A program made the position numbers and the translations under genes. The notes below the pieces were generated by a model. It had not been told where the DNA came from and made no database searches. It worked only from the letters and a program-made list of their open reading frames with translations. A DNA stretch of 34,679 bases. Origin: JAFARZ01 sp035651595 (GTDB lineage Bacteria > Actinomycetota > Actinomycetes > Streptosporangiales > Streptosporangiaceae). Below, piece after piece: positions 15,865 to 23,987 of the stretch (the stretch's first letter is position 1; each line of letters begins with the position of its first letter). The stretch lies in NCBI GenBank assembly GCA_035651595.1, contig DASRFJ010000036.1, positions 1 through 34,679 of the forward strand. Direction: 5' to 3'.

Positions 15865-17033
15865 GCGGCACCGACGAGCGGCTCCACCGCTGGCGGCTGG
15901 CCCTTGGCGGCGGCGATGACGGTACCGGCGAATCGCTGTCCGGGGACGAAGCGAAGATGGACGCGGCCCTCGGCGCGCTGTACGACGCGCCGGGACCCGC
16001 CGGCGAGCCGGAGCGGGCCGGCCGCCGGCGTTCCGGCGGCCTTGGCGCGTCCGCGCCCGGCGTGGCCCGCTGGCTCGGCGACATCCGCAGCTATTTCCCG
16101 GTCAGCGTCGTCCAGGTCATGCAGAAGGACGCCATCGACCGGCTCGGCCTCACCCGGCTGCTGCTGGAACCGGAGATGCTGGCGGCGGTCGAGCCCGACG
16201 TGCACCTGGTCGGCACGCTGCTGTCGCTGAACAAGGTGATGCCGGAGCAGGCCCGCGAGTCGGCCCGCGCGATCGTGCGCACCGTCACCGAGGACCTGGA
16301 GCGGCGGCTCGCGCAGCGGACCCGGGCCGCGGTCACCGGCGCGCTGAACCGGGCCAGCCGGACCAGCAGGCCGCGTCGTCCGTCCGACATCGACTGGGAC
16401 CGCACGATCCGCGCGAACCTCAGGCACTACCTCCCCGAACACCGCACGATCGTGCCGGAACGGCTGACCGGGTACGCGCGCAGACAGCAGGCGGTCGCCC
16501 GCGACGTCATCTTGTGCCTGGACCAGAGCGGATCGATGGCTTCCTCCGTGGTGTACGCCGGGGTGTTCGGCGCCGTGCTCGCGTCGATCCGGTCGCTGCG
16601 CACCTCGGTCGTGGCGTTCGACACCGCGGTCGTGGACCTGACCGGCAAGCTGAGCGACCCCGTCGAGGTGCTGTTCGGCACCCAGCTCGGCGGCGGCACC
16701 GACATCAACCGCGCGATCGCCTACTGCCAGCGGCTCATCACCCGCCCGGCGAACACCATCCTGGTGCTGGTCAGCGACCTGTTCGAGGGCGGAGACGCGG
16801 ATTCGCTGCTCCGGCGCGTCGCGGATCTCACCGCGGCCGGCACCCAGGTCATCGCGCTGCTCGCGCTCAGCGACGACGGCGCGCCCGGCTACAACCACGA
16901 CATCGCCGCGGCCCTGGCCGAGCTGGGCGTGCCCGCGTTCGCCTGCACCCCCGACGCGTTCCCCGACCTGATGGCCGCCGCCATCGAGCGCCGCGACATA
17001 ACCGCCTGGGGCGGACGGCAAGCTAGTCGATAG
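15861..17033 (+). CDS. VWA domain-containing protein (YehP-like)
   Basis: A 390-aa protein and last gene of the operon. The C-terminal VWA domain (residues ~215-390) has a complete MIDAS: DQSGSM (Asp221, Ser223, Ser225), Thr280 in GGGTDINRAI and the Asp of LVSDLFEGG. It should therefore bind Mg and a partner acidic residue. The N-terminal ~200 residues are helical and basic, with VWA-associated motifs such as RWLGDIRSYFPVSVVQVMQKDAIDRLGL. They probably interact with the AAA ring. The GTG start overlaps the DUF5682 stop (GTGA). Neither a signal peptide nor a membrane segment is present, so the complex is cytosolic. Downstream, a ~100-bp palindrome (17134-17234) ends the region. Confidence 0.9.
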   Translation: MSGTDERLHRWRLALGGGDDGTGESLSGDEAKMDAALGALYDAPGPAGEPERAGRRRSGGLGASAPGVARWLGDIRSYFPVSVVQVMQKDAIDRLGLTRLLLEPEMLAAVEPDVHLVGTLLSLNKVMPEQARESARAIVRTVTEDLERRLAQRTRAAVTGALNRASRTSRPRRPSDIDWDRTIRANLRHYLPEHRTIVPERLTGYARRQQAVARDVILCLDQSGSMASSVVYAGVFGAVLASIRSLRTSVVAFDTAVVDLTGKLSDPVEVLFGTQLGGGTDINRAIAYCQRLITRPANTILVLVSDLFEGGDADSLLRRVADLTAAGTQVIALLALSDDGAPGYNHDIAAALAELGVPAFACTPDAFPDLMAAAIERRDITAWGGRQASR

Positions 17034-17133
17034 CTGCCTGGGCCGCGGGGTTCGCACCCTGGGTGGTCATGCACGCGATCCTGCCGTTCCGGCCATGCGG
17101 ACGCGGACCTCCTGAGTCACACAGGCGACTCTA

Positions 17134-17234
17134 CTTACGCTACAACTGTCTTTTTACCCGAACGTCGACGTCGGCAGGCCGCTATATGCCGTTTTGTCCC
17201 CGCCGTTGGGGTAAGAAGACACCTGTAGTGTTAA
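17134..17234. repeat. ~100-bp imperfect palindrome 3' of the VWA gene
   Basis: GTCTTTTTACCC (17148-17159) and GGGTAAGAAGAC (17209-17220) are inverted copies with one mismatch. The pairing extends outwards with gaps or mismatches (CTACA at 17140-17144 with TGTAG on the other side). It extends inwards too (AACG with CGTT, and CGGCA with TGCCG). The 17034-17278 gap is less GC-rich than its surroundings and has no gene. The sequence differs from the 39-nt unit repeats. It could terminate the operon, as a long hairpin, or be a degenerate miniature element. Confidence 0.6.
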
Positions 17235-17278
17235 GGGTGCGGTGGCTGGTACTTGATGCGATGCCTCGCGGCTAGCGA

Positions 17279-17875
17279 CTACCGTAGCTCTGGGCGGGGC
17301 CGGTGCCAGAGCATCCGGCGGGGCGGCTTGGGCGGACGCACTCTGATGTTGCCGCCGATCAGCTTGCCGCTCAGGTTCACGGACAGCAGCACGGGTACCG
17401 AGGGTCCTGGTGGCTCGCGCGCGATCACTCGACCGCCGAGGATTGCCACCTCATCGGTGTCGATCACGATGCCTGGCCTGGTGATCAGCGTCAGGTTCCC
17501 GCCGCGGATAAGCATGGGGATCTGCAACGACGGCAGCGTGACTACCGCTTGGGTGAAGTCAAGCACGACATTTCCGGCGGTCACTCGCAATTCGAGTCGC
17601 TCAGGCACAACCCAGGTGCCATCGCGGCGCACGTGGGTGCCTGCCCGCTCGATGCGCAGCACCTTCTTCGGGTCCGCCTGGGGGCCCGGCGGCCGCGCCG
17701 CGGGCAAGTCCTCGGTGAGCGCGGCTAGCTCGCCGTAGGTCCGCGCCGAAAGCGCCCGCTCAAGACGCTCGTCTAGCTCCTCGGAGGTCAGCCGGCCGTC
17801 GCCCGCCGCCACGCGCAGCAGGTCGACGACCCGATCCCGGTCCTCGTGCGAGGCGCGCATCCCTTCTTCCGCCAC
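17279..17875 (-). CDS. DUF1707 domain-containing protein with C-terminal LiaF-like beta domain
   Basis: A 198-aa soluble protein. Residues ~6-60 form a DUF1707 (SHOCT-like) domain: MRASHEDRDRVVDLLRVAAGDGRLTSEELDERLERALSART, a short helical module found at the N-terminus of many actinobacterial membrane or envelope-stress proteins. A linker leads to a beta-rich C-terminal part (TAGNVVLDFTQAVVTLPSLQ, GGNLTLITRPGIVIDTDEVAILGGRV) resembling the right-handed beta region of LiaF/DUF2154 cell-wall-stress proteins. GTG 17875 is favoured because TACACT lies 8 nt upstream. The internal ATG at 17860 is an alternative, but its GGAAGAAGGG touches the codon. The gene is divergent from the amidase, with 82 bp between the starts. 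Function unknown. Confidence 0.8.
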   Translation of the reverse strand: MAEEGMRASHEDRDRVVDLLRVAAGDGRLTSEELDERLERALSARTYGELAALTEDLPAARPPGPQADPKKVLRIERAGTHVRRDGTWVVPERLELRVTAGNVVLDFTQAVVTLPSLQIPMLIRGGNLTLITRPGIVIDTDEVAILGGRVIAREPPGPSVPVLLSVNLSGKLIGGNIRVRPPKPPRRMLWHRPRPELR

Positions 17876-17883
17876 GAAAATTG

Positions 17884-17889
17884 AGTGTA
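17884..17889 (-). promoter_or_regulatory. Leaderless-type -10 box of the DUF1707 gene
   Basis: TACACT on the minus strand, 8 nt before the GTG at 17875. It lies in the 82-bp region shared with the divergent amidase promoter. Confidence 0.4.
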
Positions 17890-17944
17890 AACCGCGACGC
17901 TGTCCGGAGCCCTGGTGACAAACAGCACCGGGCGGCGCACCGAG

Positions 17945-17950
17945 TACAGT
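17945..17950 (+). promoter_or_regulatory. Leaderless-type -10 box of the amidase gene
   Basis: TACAGT ends 7 nt before ATG 17958, with no ribosome binding site. No convincing -35 box is seen. Confidence 0.45.
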
Positions 17951-17957
17951 CCGGAGC

Positions 17958-19403
17958 ATGGACCTCGCCACCGCCACGGCTACGGAGCTGATCCGTGCGA
18001 TCCGCGAGCGGCGGCTGGCTAGCCGCGAGCTGCTCGACGACCTGCTGACGCGGGCGGAGGAACGAAACCCCGAGCTCAACGCCATCGTCGCGTGGGACGT
18101 CGACCGGGCGCGGGCGGCCGCGAAGGCCGCCGATGACGCGGCCGTGCGGGACGAGTTCGCCGGGCCACTGCACGGACTGCCGATGACCGTGAAGGACGTG
18201 TTCGAAACCGAAGGCCTGGTGACCACGTCGGGCGCGCGCGAACTGTCAGGCCACGTGCCGGGGACCGACGCGGTCGCCGTCGCGCGGCTCAAAGCGGCGG
18301 GTGCGATCGTCTTCGGCAAGACGAACACACCGCTGTACGCCGGTGACTGGCAGACCTACAACGATGTGTACGGGCGCACGAACAACCCGTGGGACCTGAG
18401 CCGGACGGCCGGCGGGTCGTCGGGCGGGGCGGCCGCGGCGGTCGCGGCCGGGCTGACGCCGCTTGAGCTGGGCAGCGACATCGGCGGCTCGATCCGGATC
18501 CCCGCGCACTTCAACGGCGTGTTCGGGCTCAAGCCGTCCTGGGGCATCGTCCCGTTGCGCGGTCATATCCCGGGCCCGCCCGGTACGCTCGCCCAGCCAG
18601 ATGTCGGCGTCGCGGGACCGATCGGGCGCGGCATCGCCGACCTGCGCCTGAGCTTGGACATAACGGCTGGCCCGCTGCCGCAGGAGGCCGCGGGCTGGCG
18701 GCTCGCGCTGGATCCTGGGCCGCACATCGATGACATACGGGGCCTGCGTATCGCCACCGCGTTCGGCGAGGGCGGCGACGTCACGCCGGTCGCGGCCGAC
18801 GTCCGGGCGATCCTGGACGGCATCGCGGCCGCCGCGGCGGAGGCCGGCGCCAGGGTCGCACCAGCGCCGCTGCCGGTGCCAATCGGCGAGGGGCTCACCA
18901 CCTGGCGGGACCTGGTCATGCCGATCATCGCCACCGACCTGCCGGACCATGTCTTCGCCCAGCTCGCCAGCCTGGACGATGTGACCGCGCGGGCGATGAC
19001 CAGCCGGTTCCGGTACTGGATGCACGCGAGCGACCGGCGAGAGCACCAGCGCGCCGCATGGGCGGCCTTCTTCGAGCAGCACGACGTACTGCTCGCGCCG
19101 GTGATGCCGACAACGGCGTTCCCGCACGACACCGACCGGCCGCTGGCCGAACGGACCGTCGACGTCGACGGGACTTCGGTGCCGCACAACATGGCCGCGG
19201 CATGGTGTTGCGCGATCGGATCGGCGCTGCTGCCTGTCGTGACGCTGCCGGCCGGGTTCACGCCGTCCGGCCTGCCGGCCGGTGTCCAGGTGGTCGGGCC
19301 GTTCCTGTCCGACCTGCGGCTGCTGCGCATCGCGGAGGTCATCGCGGACGCTGCCGGTGTCCGGTTTACGGTGGCACCATGCGGCTCACCGGCTTCTGCT
19401 TAG
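17958..19403 (+). CDS. Amidase signature (AS) family hydrolase
   Basis: A 481-aa cytosolic amidase hydrolysing a carboxamide to acid and ammonia. The Ser-cisSer-Lys triad is complete: Lys79 in TVKDVFE, cis-Ser154 in AGGSSGGAAAAVAAG and nucleophile Ser178 in GSDIGGSIRIPAHFNGVFG. The 24-residue spacing between the two serines is that of the family. The C-terminal part has LPVVTLPAGFTPSGLPAGVQVVGP, the usual closing motif. There is no membrane anchor or signal peptide. ATG 17958 follows TACAGT by 7 nt, indicating a leaderless message. The stop codon abuts the stop of the convergent PIG-L gene with no spacer. The substrate is not predictable; the protein is not a GatA, because no gatB/gatC neighbours are present. 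Confidence 0.92.
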   Translation: MDLATATATELIRAIRERRLASRELLDDLLTRAEERNPELNAIVAWDVDRARAAAKAADDAAVRDEFAGPLHGLPMTVKDVFETEGLVTTSGARELSGHVPGTDAVAVARLKAAGAIVFGKTNTPLYAGDWQTYNDVYGRTNNPWDLSRTAGGSSGGAAAAVAAGLTPLELGSDIGGSIRIPAHFNGVFGLKPSWGIVPLRGHIPGPPGTLAQPDVGVAGPIGRGIADLRLSLDITAGPLPQEAAGWRLALDPGPHIDDIRGLRIATAFGEGGDVTPVAADVRAILDGIAAAAAEAGARVAPAPLPVPIGEGLTTWRDLVMPIIATDLPDHVFAQLASLDDVTARAMTSRFRYWMHASDRREHQRAAWAAFFEQHDVLLAPVMPTTAFPHDTDRPLAERTVDVDGTSVPHNMAAAWCCAIGSALLPVVTLPAGFTPSGLPAGVQVVGPFLSDLRLLRIAEVIADAAGVRFTVAPCGSPASA

Positions 19404-20108
19404 TCAGCCCATCGGGTACCTGCGCAGGCCGAGCGCGTATTCGCAGCCGGCGGCCATGCCGATGTAGCCGGCCATGTTGCGCAGGAATTCGTCGGGGTCG
19501 AAATCCCGGCCGAGCCCGTCGAGGTAGGCCTGATGCTCGCGCAGCGAGGCGATGCCGAGGTTGATCGTGTCCGTCACGTCGACGAAGTGGGTCGGCTCTC
19601 CGGGGAACGCGACGTAGGCATCCTTGATCGTGTCGCAGCGCGGGCCCGCCTCGGGGAACACCCACTCGTTCGCGGCGTCCCGGCAGGCGTCGAGCACGGC
19701 CAGGCCCACCGCCCGGTGGTCGGCGTGATTGACCGGACCCTCCTCACCCCAGGTGAGGTCGAAGCTCGTGGTGATCACGACCTCGGGCCGCAGCCGCCGG
19801 AACGCCGTGGCCAGGTCGCGCCGCAGCGGCACACCGTATTCCACCAGGCCGTCGGGATGGTTGAGGAACTCGATGTCCGACACCCCGACGACCGACGCGC
19901 TGCGCTGCTCCTCGGCTTCGCGCAGCGGTGCGGTGGCGGCCGGCGCCATCCCGGCGATGCCGGCTTCCCCGTGGGTCGCCAGCAGGTAGCTGACCTTCTT
20001 CCCCTGTCGTGTCCACCGGGCGATCGCCGAGGCGACCCCGTACTCCAGATCATCCGGATGGGCCACCACGGCGACGGCCCGGTCCCAATCCTCAGGCATC
20101 GGCTGCAT
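19404..20108 (-). CDS. PIG-L/LmbE family deacetylase
   Basis: A 234-aa zinc-dependent N-acetylglucosaminyl-type deacetylase, of the superfamily that includes MshB (mycothiol synthesis) and Mca. Zinc ligands are seen in AHPDDLEYG (His17, Asp20) and NHADHRAVG (His128 or His131), with the catalytic Asp in the first motif. The rest follows the family: GVASAIARWTRQGKKVSYLLATHGEAG and RRLRPEVVITTSFD. ATG 20108 is preceded by TAGGGT (20115-20120) with a 6-nt gap on the minus strand, suggesting a leaderless mRNA. It lacks the length and motifs that would identify it as MshB itself. No glycosyltransferase or mycothiol gene lies nearby, so the substrate is open. Confidence 0.9.
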   Translation of the reverse strand: MQPMPEDWDRAVAVVAHPDDLEYGVASAIARWTRQGKKVSYLLATHGEAGIAGMAPAATAPLREAEEQRSASVVGVSDIEFLNHPDGLVEYGVPLRRDLATAFRRLRPEVVITTSFDLTWGEEGPVNHADHRAVGLAVLDACRDAANEWVFPEAGPRCDTIKDAYVAFPGEPTHFVDVTDTINLGIASLREHQAYLDGLGRDFDPDEFLRNMAGYIGMAAGCEYALGLRRYPMG

Positions 20109-20114
20109 GCAGCC

Positions 20115-20120
20115 ACCCTA
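20115..20120 (-). promoter_or_regulatory. Leaderless-type -10 box of the PIG-L gene
   Basis: TAGGGT on the minus strand, 6 nt upstream of the ATG at 20108, with no Shine-Dalgarno sequence. Confidence 0.45.
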
Positions 20121-20269
20121 CGCGTGGCGACCGATCCGGCGGCGGAGGTAGACCGCGACACCAGCTAAGCCCTTCGCCGTTGGGTCGCCCGTCGATGCAG
20201 GGGGTATGTCGCAGGTTTGCCCTGCTATGCGCGGTTGCATTCCCCCGGATCGCTCGGATGGACAGATAC

Positions 20270-21154
20270 CTACGGCGCTAGCGCGGCGACGAGGCCGTCG
20301 ACGTACCGTGCCAGCACATGTCCCGAAGGGTCATGGGTGGGGTTGACCTCGGTGAGGATGAGGCCGGACAGGGCCGGGTGCGCGCACAGCTCGCGCAGGC
20401 ACGCGAAGGCCTGATCCGCGGTCACGCCGGAGTCGTAGTGCGGGAAGTTCCCCAGCGGCAGGTCGCCGGAGTCGATCACGTCCACGTCGAAGTGCACCAG
20501 CAGCGGTCCCCGGTCGGCGTTGACGACGCTCAGTGCCCAGCGCGCGGCACCGGCGGGATCGGCGGCGAGCACCGGGCCTTCCTGGAACGTGACGCCTCGC
20601 TCCTTCAGGTACTCCCGGCCCTCGTCGCTGGTCTCTCTCGGGTCACCGCCGATGAGGGTCAGCCGGGCCGGATCGATGAGCGGCACCGTGCCGGACAGGC
20701 CGGTCAGTTCGGGAGCACCCGCGCCGAGCAGGTGACCGATGCCGGTGGAGTCCAGGATCCCGGACCGGTGCGCTTCCGCGTCGCCGAGCCAGCCGAGGTC
20801 CATGTCGCCGTCCTCGTACACCAGCCGGACATCGCGGCCGAACGCGGCGACCGCGCCGAGTGTCAGCGTGCAGTCCCCGCCGGCGATCAGCGGCATCCCG
20901 CCGTCGGCGAGCACCGCGGCGACCCGGTCCCGCAGCGCACTGGCCACGCGCACCACAGCCGTCAGGTTCCGGTACGGCGGGACACCCGGCTCGAACGCGG
21001 TGACCGGCAGGTCTCCGCCGTCCGCGACCGGCACGCCCGCCGCGCGCAGCCGCTCGATCAGCCCGGCCGCGCGCAGCGCGGCCGGGGCGAGCTCCTGGCC
21101 CGCGTGATGTGCTCCAGCGCTGCTTGGCGCGCCAACGAACACCCAGTTACGCAT
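20270..21154 (-). CDS. Arginase/agmatinase-fold protein with an altered metal site
   Basis: A 294-aa ureohydrolase-superfamily protein. The fold motifs are present: a start VFVGAPSSAGAHHAGQELAPAALRAAGL, GGDCTLTLG around residue 93, YEDGDMDLG, HFDVDVIDSGDLP and the late EVNPTHDPSG. In true arginases the first motif is GGDHS and the second DAHxD. Here the metal-ligand histidine is Cys95, and the DAHxD histidine is Gly in EDGDMD. Both changes affect manganese ligands, so classical arginase or agmatinase activity is doubtful. Several actinobacterial arginase-family proteins show such changes, and their substrates are unknown. The start ATG 21154 has only a weak GGCGAG upstream. The neighbours give no pathway. 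A 115-bp gap separates it from the PIG-L start region after its stop. Confidence 0.8.
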   Translation of the reverse strand: MRNWVFVGAPSSAGAHHAGQELAPAALRAAGLIERLRAAGVPVADGGDLPVTAFEPGVPPYRNLTAVVRVASALRDRVAAVLADGGMPLIAGGDCTLTLGAVAAFGRDVRLVYEDGDMDLGWLGDAEAHRSGILDSTGIGHLLGAGAPELTGLSGTVPLIDPARLTLIGGDPRETSDEGREYLKERGVTFQEGPVLAADPAGAARWALSVVNADRGPLLVHFDVDVIDSGDLPLGNFPHYDSGVTADQAFACLRELCAHPALSGLILTEVNPTHDPSGHVLARYVDGLVAALAP

Positions 21155-21241
21155 CTCGCCGTCTGCCCCCAGTCCGGACCGTTACAGGGATTTGATCATA
21201 TGCCTGACGGGCAGGCGGCGAGCTTCGGGCATGCTGGAGGC

Positions 21242-22003
21242 GTGGTGCTGCCGGTCCACGATGTCAACCCGGTCCGCCGGACCCCATGGGTCACCTACGC
21301 CCTGGTCGCGGCGAACGTCGTCGTGCTGGTGCTCACCCCCTTGTCCCGGTCCTCGGTGACCGGTTCGGTTCCGCAGGCTCAGCTGTGCAGCCAGGAAGCG
21401 TTCTACGACCACTACGCGGCGATCCCGCACGAGCTCGTCACGAACCAGCCACTGGCCGTGGTCGCGACGGACCGGCCGGGACCGGCCCCCGGCACCTGCT
21501 ACGCTGGCCCGCCCGCGTACCACAAGGTGCCGGCCCTGTCCGTGCTGTTCTCCATGTTCCTGCACGCCGGCTGGCTGCACTTGCTGGGAAACATGCTGTT
21601 CCTGGTGATCTTCGGCAACAACATCGAGGACCGGTTCGGCCGGATCCGGTACCTGCTGTTCTACGTGGCCGCCGGGTTCGTCGCCGCGTACGGGTTCGCG
21701 TTCGCCAACCACAACTCGACCGAGGCGCTCATCGGGGCGTCCGGGGCAATAGCCGGCGTGCTCGGCGCCTACCTGGTGATCTACCCGCGGGCCAAGGTCT
21801 GGTCGCTGGTGCCGTTCCTGTTCTTCATCCCGGTGCGCACCCCGGCGTGGCTGGTGCTCGGCATGTGGTTCGTGCTCCAGTGGGTGTACGCGGCCGGCTA
21901 CGCGGCATCCGGCGCCGGCTCGGTGGCGTACCTGGCGCACGTCTTCGGTTTTCTTTTCGGCATTCTGATCGGCCTGTTGTTCCGGGTACCCCGGTCCGGC
22001 TAG
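21242..22003 (+). CDS. Rhomboid-family intramembrane serine protease
   Basis: A 253-aa membrane protein that should cleave transmembrane segments of other proteins. Helix 1 lies at about residues 15-35 (WVTYALVAANVVVLVLTP). A ~75-residue loop follows, then the rhomboid core with GWLHLLGNMLFLVIFGNNIEDRFG (helix 2), GASGAIAGVLGAYL with nucleophile Ser167 (helix 4) and AYLAHVFGFLFGILIGL with His233 (helix 6). The Ser-His dyad is intact. The frame is open far upstream, but GTG 21242 (or the adjacent GTG 21245) gives the normal length: GGAGG lies just before it, and CATGCT sits 6 nt upstream as a weak -10 box. The last bases overlap the stop of the convergent response-regulator gene (shared CTAG). 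Confidence 0.9.
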   Translation: MVLPVHDVNPVRRTPWVTYALVAANVVVLVLTPLSRSSVTGSVPQAQLCSQEAFYDHYAAIPHELVTNQPLAVVATDRPGPAPGTCYAGPPAYHKVPALSVLFSMFLHAGWLHLLGNMLFLVIFGNNIEDRFGRIRYLLFYVAAGFVAAYGFAFANHNSTEALIGASGAIAGVLGAYLVIYPRAKVWSLVPFLFFIPVRTPAWLVLGMWFVLQWVYAAGYAASGAGSVAYLAHVFGFLFGILIGLLFRVPRSG

Positions 22004-22650
22004 CCCAGGGAGCGCAGGTGCTGTAGAACGGCGAGCACGCGGCGGTTGTCGCTGTCGTCGGGCGGCAGGCCGAGCTTGCCGAAGATGCTCGCGACGTGCT
22101 TCTCCACCGCACCGCCGGAGACCACCAGCTCGGCCGCGATCCCGGCATTCGACCTGCCCTCGGCCATCAACGCGAGCACCTGGCGCTCGCGCGGGGTCAG
22201 CGCGTCAAGGCCGCCCTTGCGGCGGCTTGCCCGGAACAGCTGGCTGACCACCTCCGGGTCCAGCGCGGTCCCGCCGTCCGCTACCCGCTCAAGTGCCGCC
22301 GCGAACTCGGCCACGTTCGCCACCCGGTCCTTCAGCAGGTAGCCGACTCCGGCCGCGCCGCCCTCGAGCAGCTGCGCGCTGTACGAGGTCTCGATGTACT
22401 GGGAAAACACCAGCACGCCGGTGCCGGGATGGTCGCGCCGCAGCGTGAGGGCGGCACGGATGCCCTCGTCGGTGTGGGTCGGCGGCATCCGGATGTCGCA
22501 CACCACGACGTCTGGTTTGTGCTCGGCGACGGCGGCGATCAGCGCCTCGCCGTCCGTGACGGCCGCGCACACCGTGTGCCCGCGGTCCTCGAGCAGCCGG
22601 ATCAGGCCCTCCCGCAGCAGCGCGGCATCCTCCGCGATCACGACACGCAT
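22000..22650 (-). CDS. NarL/FixJ-family response regulator
   Basis: A 216-aa two-component regulator. The receiver domain (residues 1-120) has the acidic pair Glu7-Asp8, phospho-acceptor Asp52 in VVCDIRMPPTHTDEG and the conserved lysine in YLLKD. The C-terminal LuxR-type HTH (~150-205) reads LTPRERQVLALMAEGRSNAGIAAELVVSGGAVEKHVASIFGKLGL. The ATG at 22650 has GGGGAG 9 nt upstream. It is the last gene of a minus-strand operon with an ABC exporter and its cognate histidine kinase, 44 bp after the kinase stop. It probably activates the ABC genes in response to an envelope signal, as in related actinobacterial systems (inference). Its stop shares CTAG with the rhomboid stop. Confidence 0.93.
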   Translation of the reverse strand: MRVVIAEDAALLREGLIRLLEDRGHTVCAAVTDGEALIAAVAEHKPDVVVCDIRMPPTHTDEGIRAALTLRRDHPGTGVLVFSQYIETSYSAQLLEGGAAGVGYLLKDRVANVAEFAAALERVADGGTALDPEVVSQLFRASRRKGGLDALTPRERQVLALMAEGRSNAGIAAELVVSGGAVEKHVASIFGKLGLPPDDSDNRRVLAVLQHLRSLG

Positions 22651-22694
22651 GTGACTCACTCCCCTGACTCGCTCCCCTGACTCGGCTTCGGCGC

Positions 22695-23987
22695 CTAGGC
22701 GTGCATCGGCAGCTCGACGGCGACCTCGGTCGGCCCGCCTTCCGGGCTCCGCACGTCGAGCCGCCCGTCCACGGTCGACACCCGCTGGGCGAGACCGGCT
22801 AGCCCGCTGCCCCGGGACTGGTCGGCGCCGCCCACCCCGTCGTCGCAGACTCTCAGAACGAGCACCCCTGGCCGTTCGGAAGATATATCGATTTTGATCT
22901 GGTTGGCATAGCTGTGCTTGGTGGCGTTGGCGATGAGCTCGGCGGCGCAGAAATAGGCGATGGTCTCGATCGCCGGGGCCGGCCGGTCGGGCAGGTCCGC
23001 GGTGACCGTCGTGGGAATCGCGCTGCTCGCGGCCAGGGACTCGAGCGCGACCGCGAGGCCGTTGTCGAGCGCGGGCGGGTGGATACCGCGCGCCAGGTCG
23101 CGCAAGTCGGCGAGCGCGTCGACCGCGTTGCGGTGCGCGGCGCCGAGCAGCTCCCGCACGGTCTTGTCGTCCGCCTCGTCCAGCTTCTCCTGTGCCATGC
23201 CCAGGTTCATCGCCAGCGCGGCCAGCCGCATCTGCGCGCCGTCGTGCAGGTCGCGTTCCACCCGGCGCAGCGCCGCGGCCGCGTCCTCGACGGCCAGCGC
23301 GCGGGTTCGCTCCAGCTGGGTGACCCGCTCGTCCAGCCGGTTCGGTCCCAGCAGCGTACGGATCAGCCGCCGGTCGCCGCTGTTGATGGCGCGGCTCAGC
23401 ACGACCCCGACCGCCACGTACACGATGCCGATCAGCGCGGCGACCAGGGTTTCCGGCCAGCTGGACACCGCGTAGGCAGGCGGCACCGGGCTGAGCGTGT
23501 GCAGCGGGCTGAGATGGGTGCCGGGCTTGTGGTTGCGGAACAGCGGCCAGATCAGCGGATAGCTGACGTCGATCACGCCGTCGATGACGCACCCCACCGA
23601 GAAGCCCTGGACCGCCGCCACGGGCGCCTTGATCAGCGCGAACAGGACCGCGCGCCAGCCCGGTTTGTACCGCAGGCGCTTGTCGACCCGGTTCAGCAGG
23701 CCGGTGCCGGGCAGGAACGCGGCCGGCGGCGGGACCTGATCTCCGAGGAACCGCGCCAGCAGCAGCCGGTGCAGCGAACCCATCCGGACGGCCAGCGACA
23801 ACGAGAACATGACAAGCGTGAGGCCGAACACGGTGAAGACCGCCGTCACGCTCAGCGCCAGGCCCGGCAGCATGGTAAACGCCACGAGGAAAAACCCCGC
23901 GACGCCAGCCAGCGAGCCAAGCAGGCTGTAGATCAGCTCACGCCTGGCTCGCCGGAATCCGGTCATGCCGCTATTCTCCCCGGTCAT
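22695..23987 (-). CDS. Sensor histidine kinase (NarL partner, putative-sensor domain)
   Basis: A 430-aa membrane kinase. The N-terminal half has four membrane helices (ELIYSLLGSLAGVAGFFLVAF, ALSVTAVFTVFGLTLVMFSL, and two more before residue 220) of the PF13796-like sensor type. HisKA_3 shows RRVERDLHDGAQMRLAALAM with His248. The HATPase domain has AELIANATKHS (N box) and DDGVGGADQSRGSGLAGLAQRV (G boxes). The ATG 23987 overlaps the stop of the ABC permease gene (ATGA). ATG 23966 is an alternative with a better ribosome binding site (GGGGAG, 9 nt). The partner is the downstream response regulator. The missing extracellular domain suggests it senses the ABC transporter or a membrane change, rather than a periplasmic ligand. 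Confidence 0.92.
   Translation of the reverse strand: MTGENSGMTGFRRARRELIYSLLGSLAGVAGFFLVAFTMLPGLALSVTAVFTVFGLTLVMFSLSLAVRMGSLHRLLLARFLGDQVPPPAAFLPGTGLLNRVDKRLRYKPGWRAVLFALIKAPVAAVQGFSVGCVIDGVIDVSYPLIWPLFRNHKPGTHLSPLHTLSPVPPAYAVSSWPETLVAALIGIVYVAVGVVLSRAINSGDRRLIRTLLGPNRLDERVTQLERTRALAVEDAAAALRRVERDLHDGAQMRLAALAMNLGMAQEKLDEADDKTVRELLGAAHRNAVDALADLRDLARGIHPPALDNGLAVALESLAASSAIPTTVTADLPDRPAPAIETIAYFCAAELIANATKHSYANQIKIDISSERPGVLVLRVCDDGVGGADQSRGSGLAGLAQRVSTVDGRLDVRSPEGGPTEVAVELPMHA

Noticed and set aside
20318..21241. Long N-terminal extension of the rhomboid open frame
   Set aside because: It is antisense to the arginase-fold gene and low in complexity. The GTG at 21242 gives a normal-length rhomboid.
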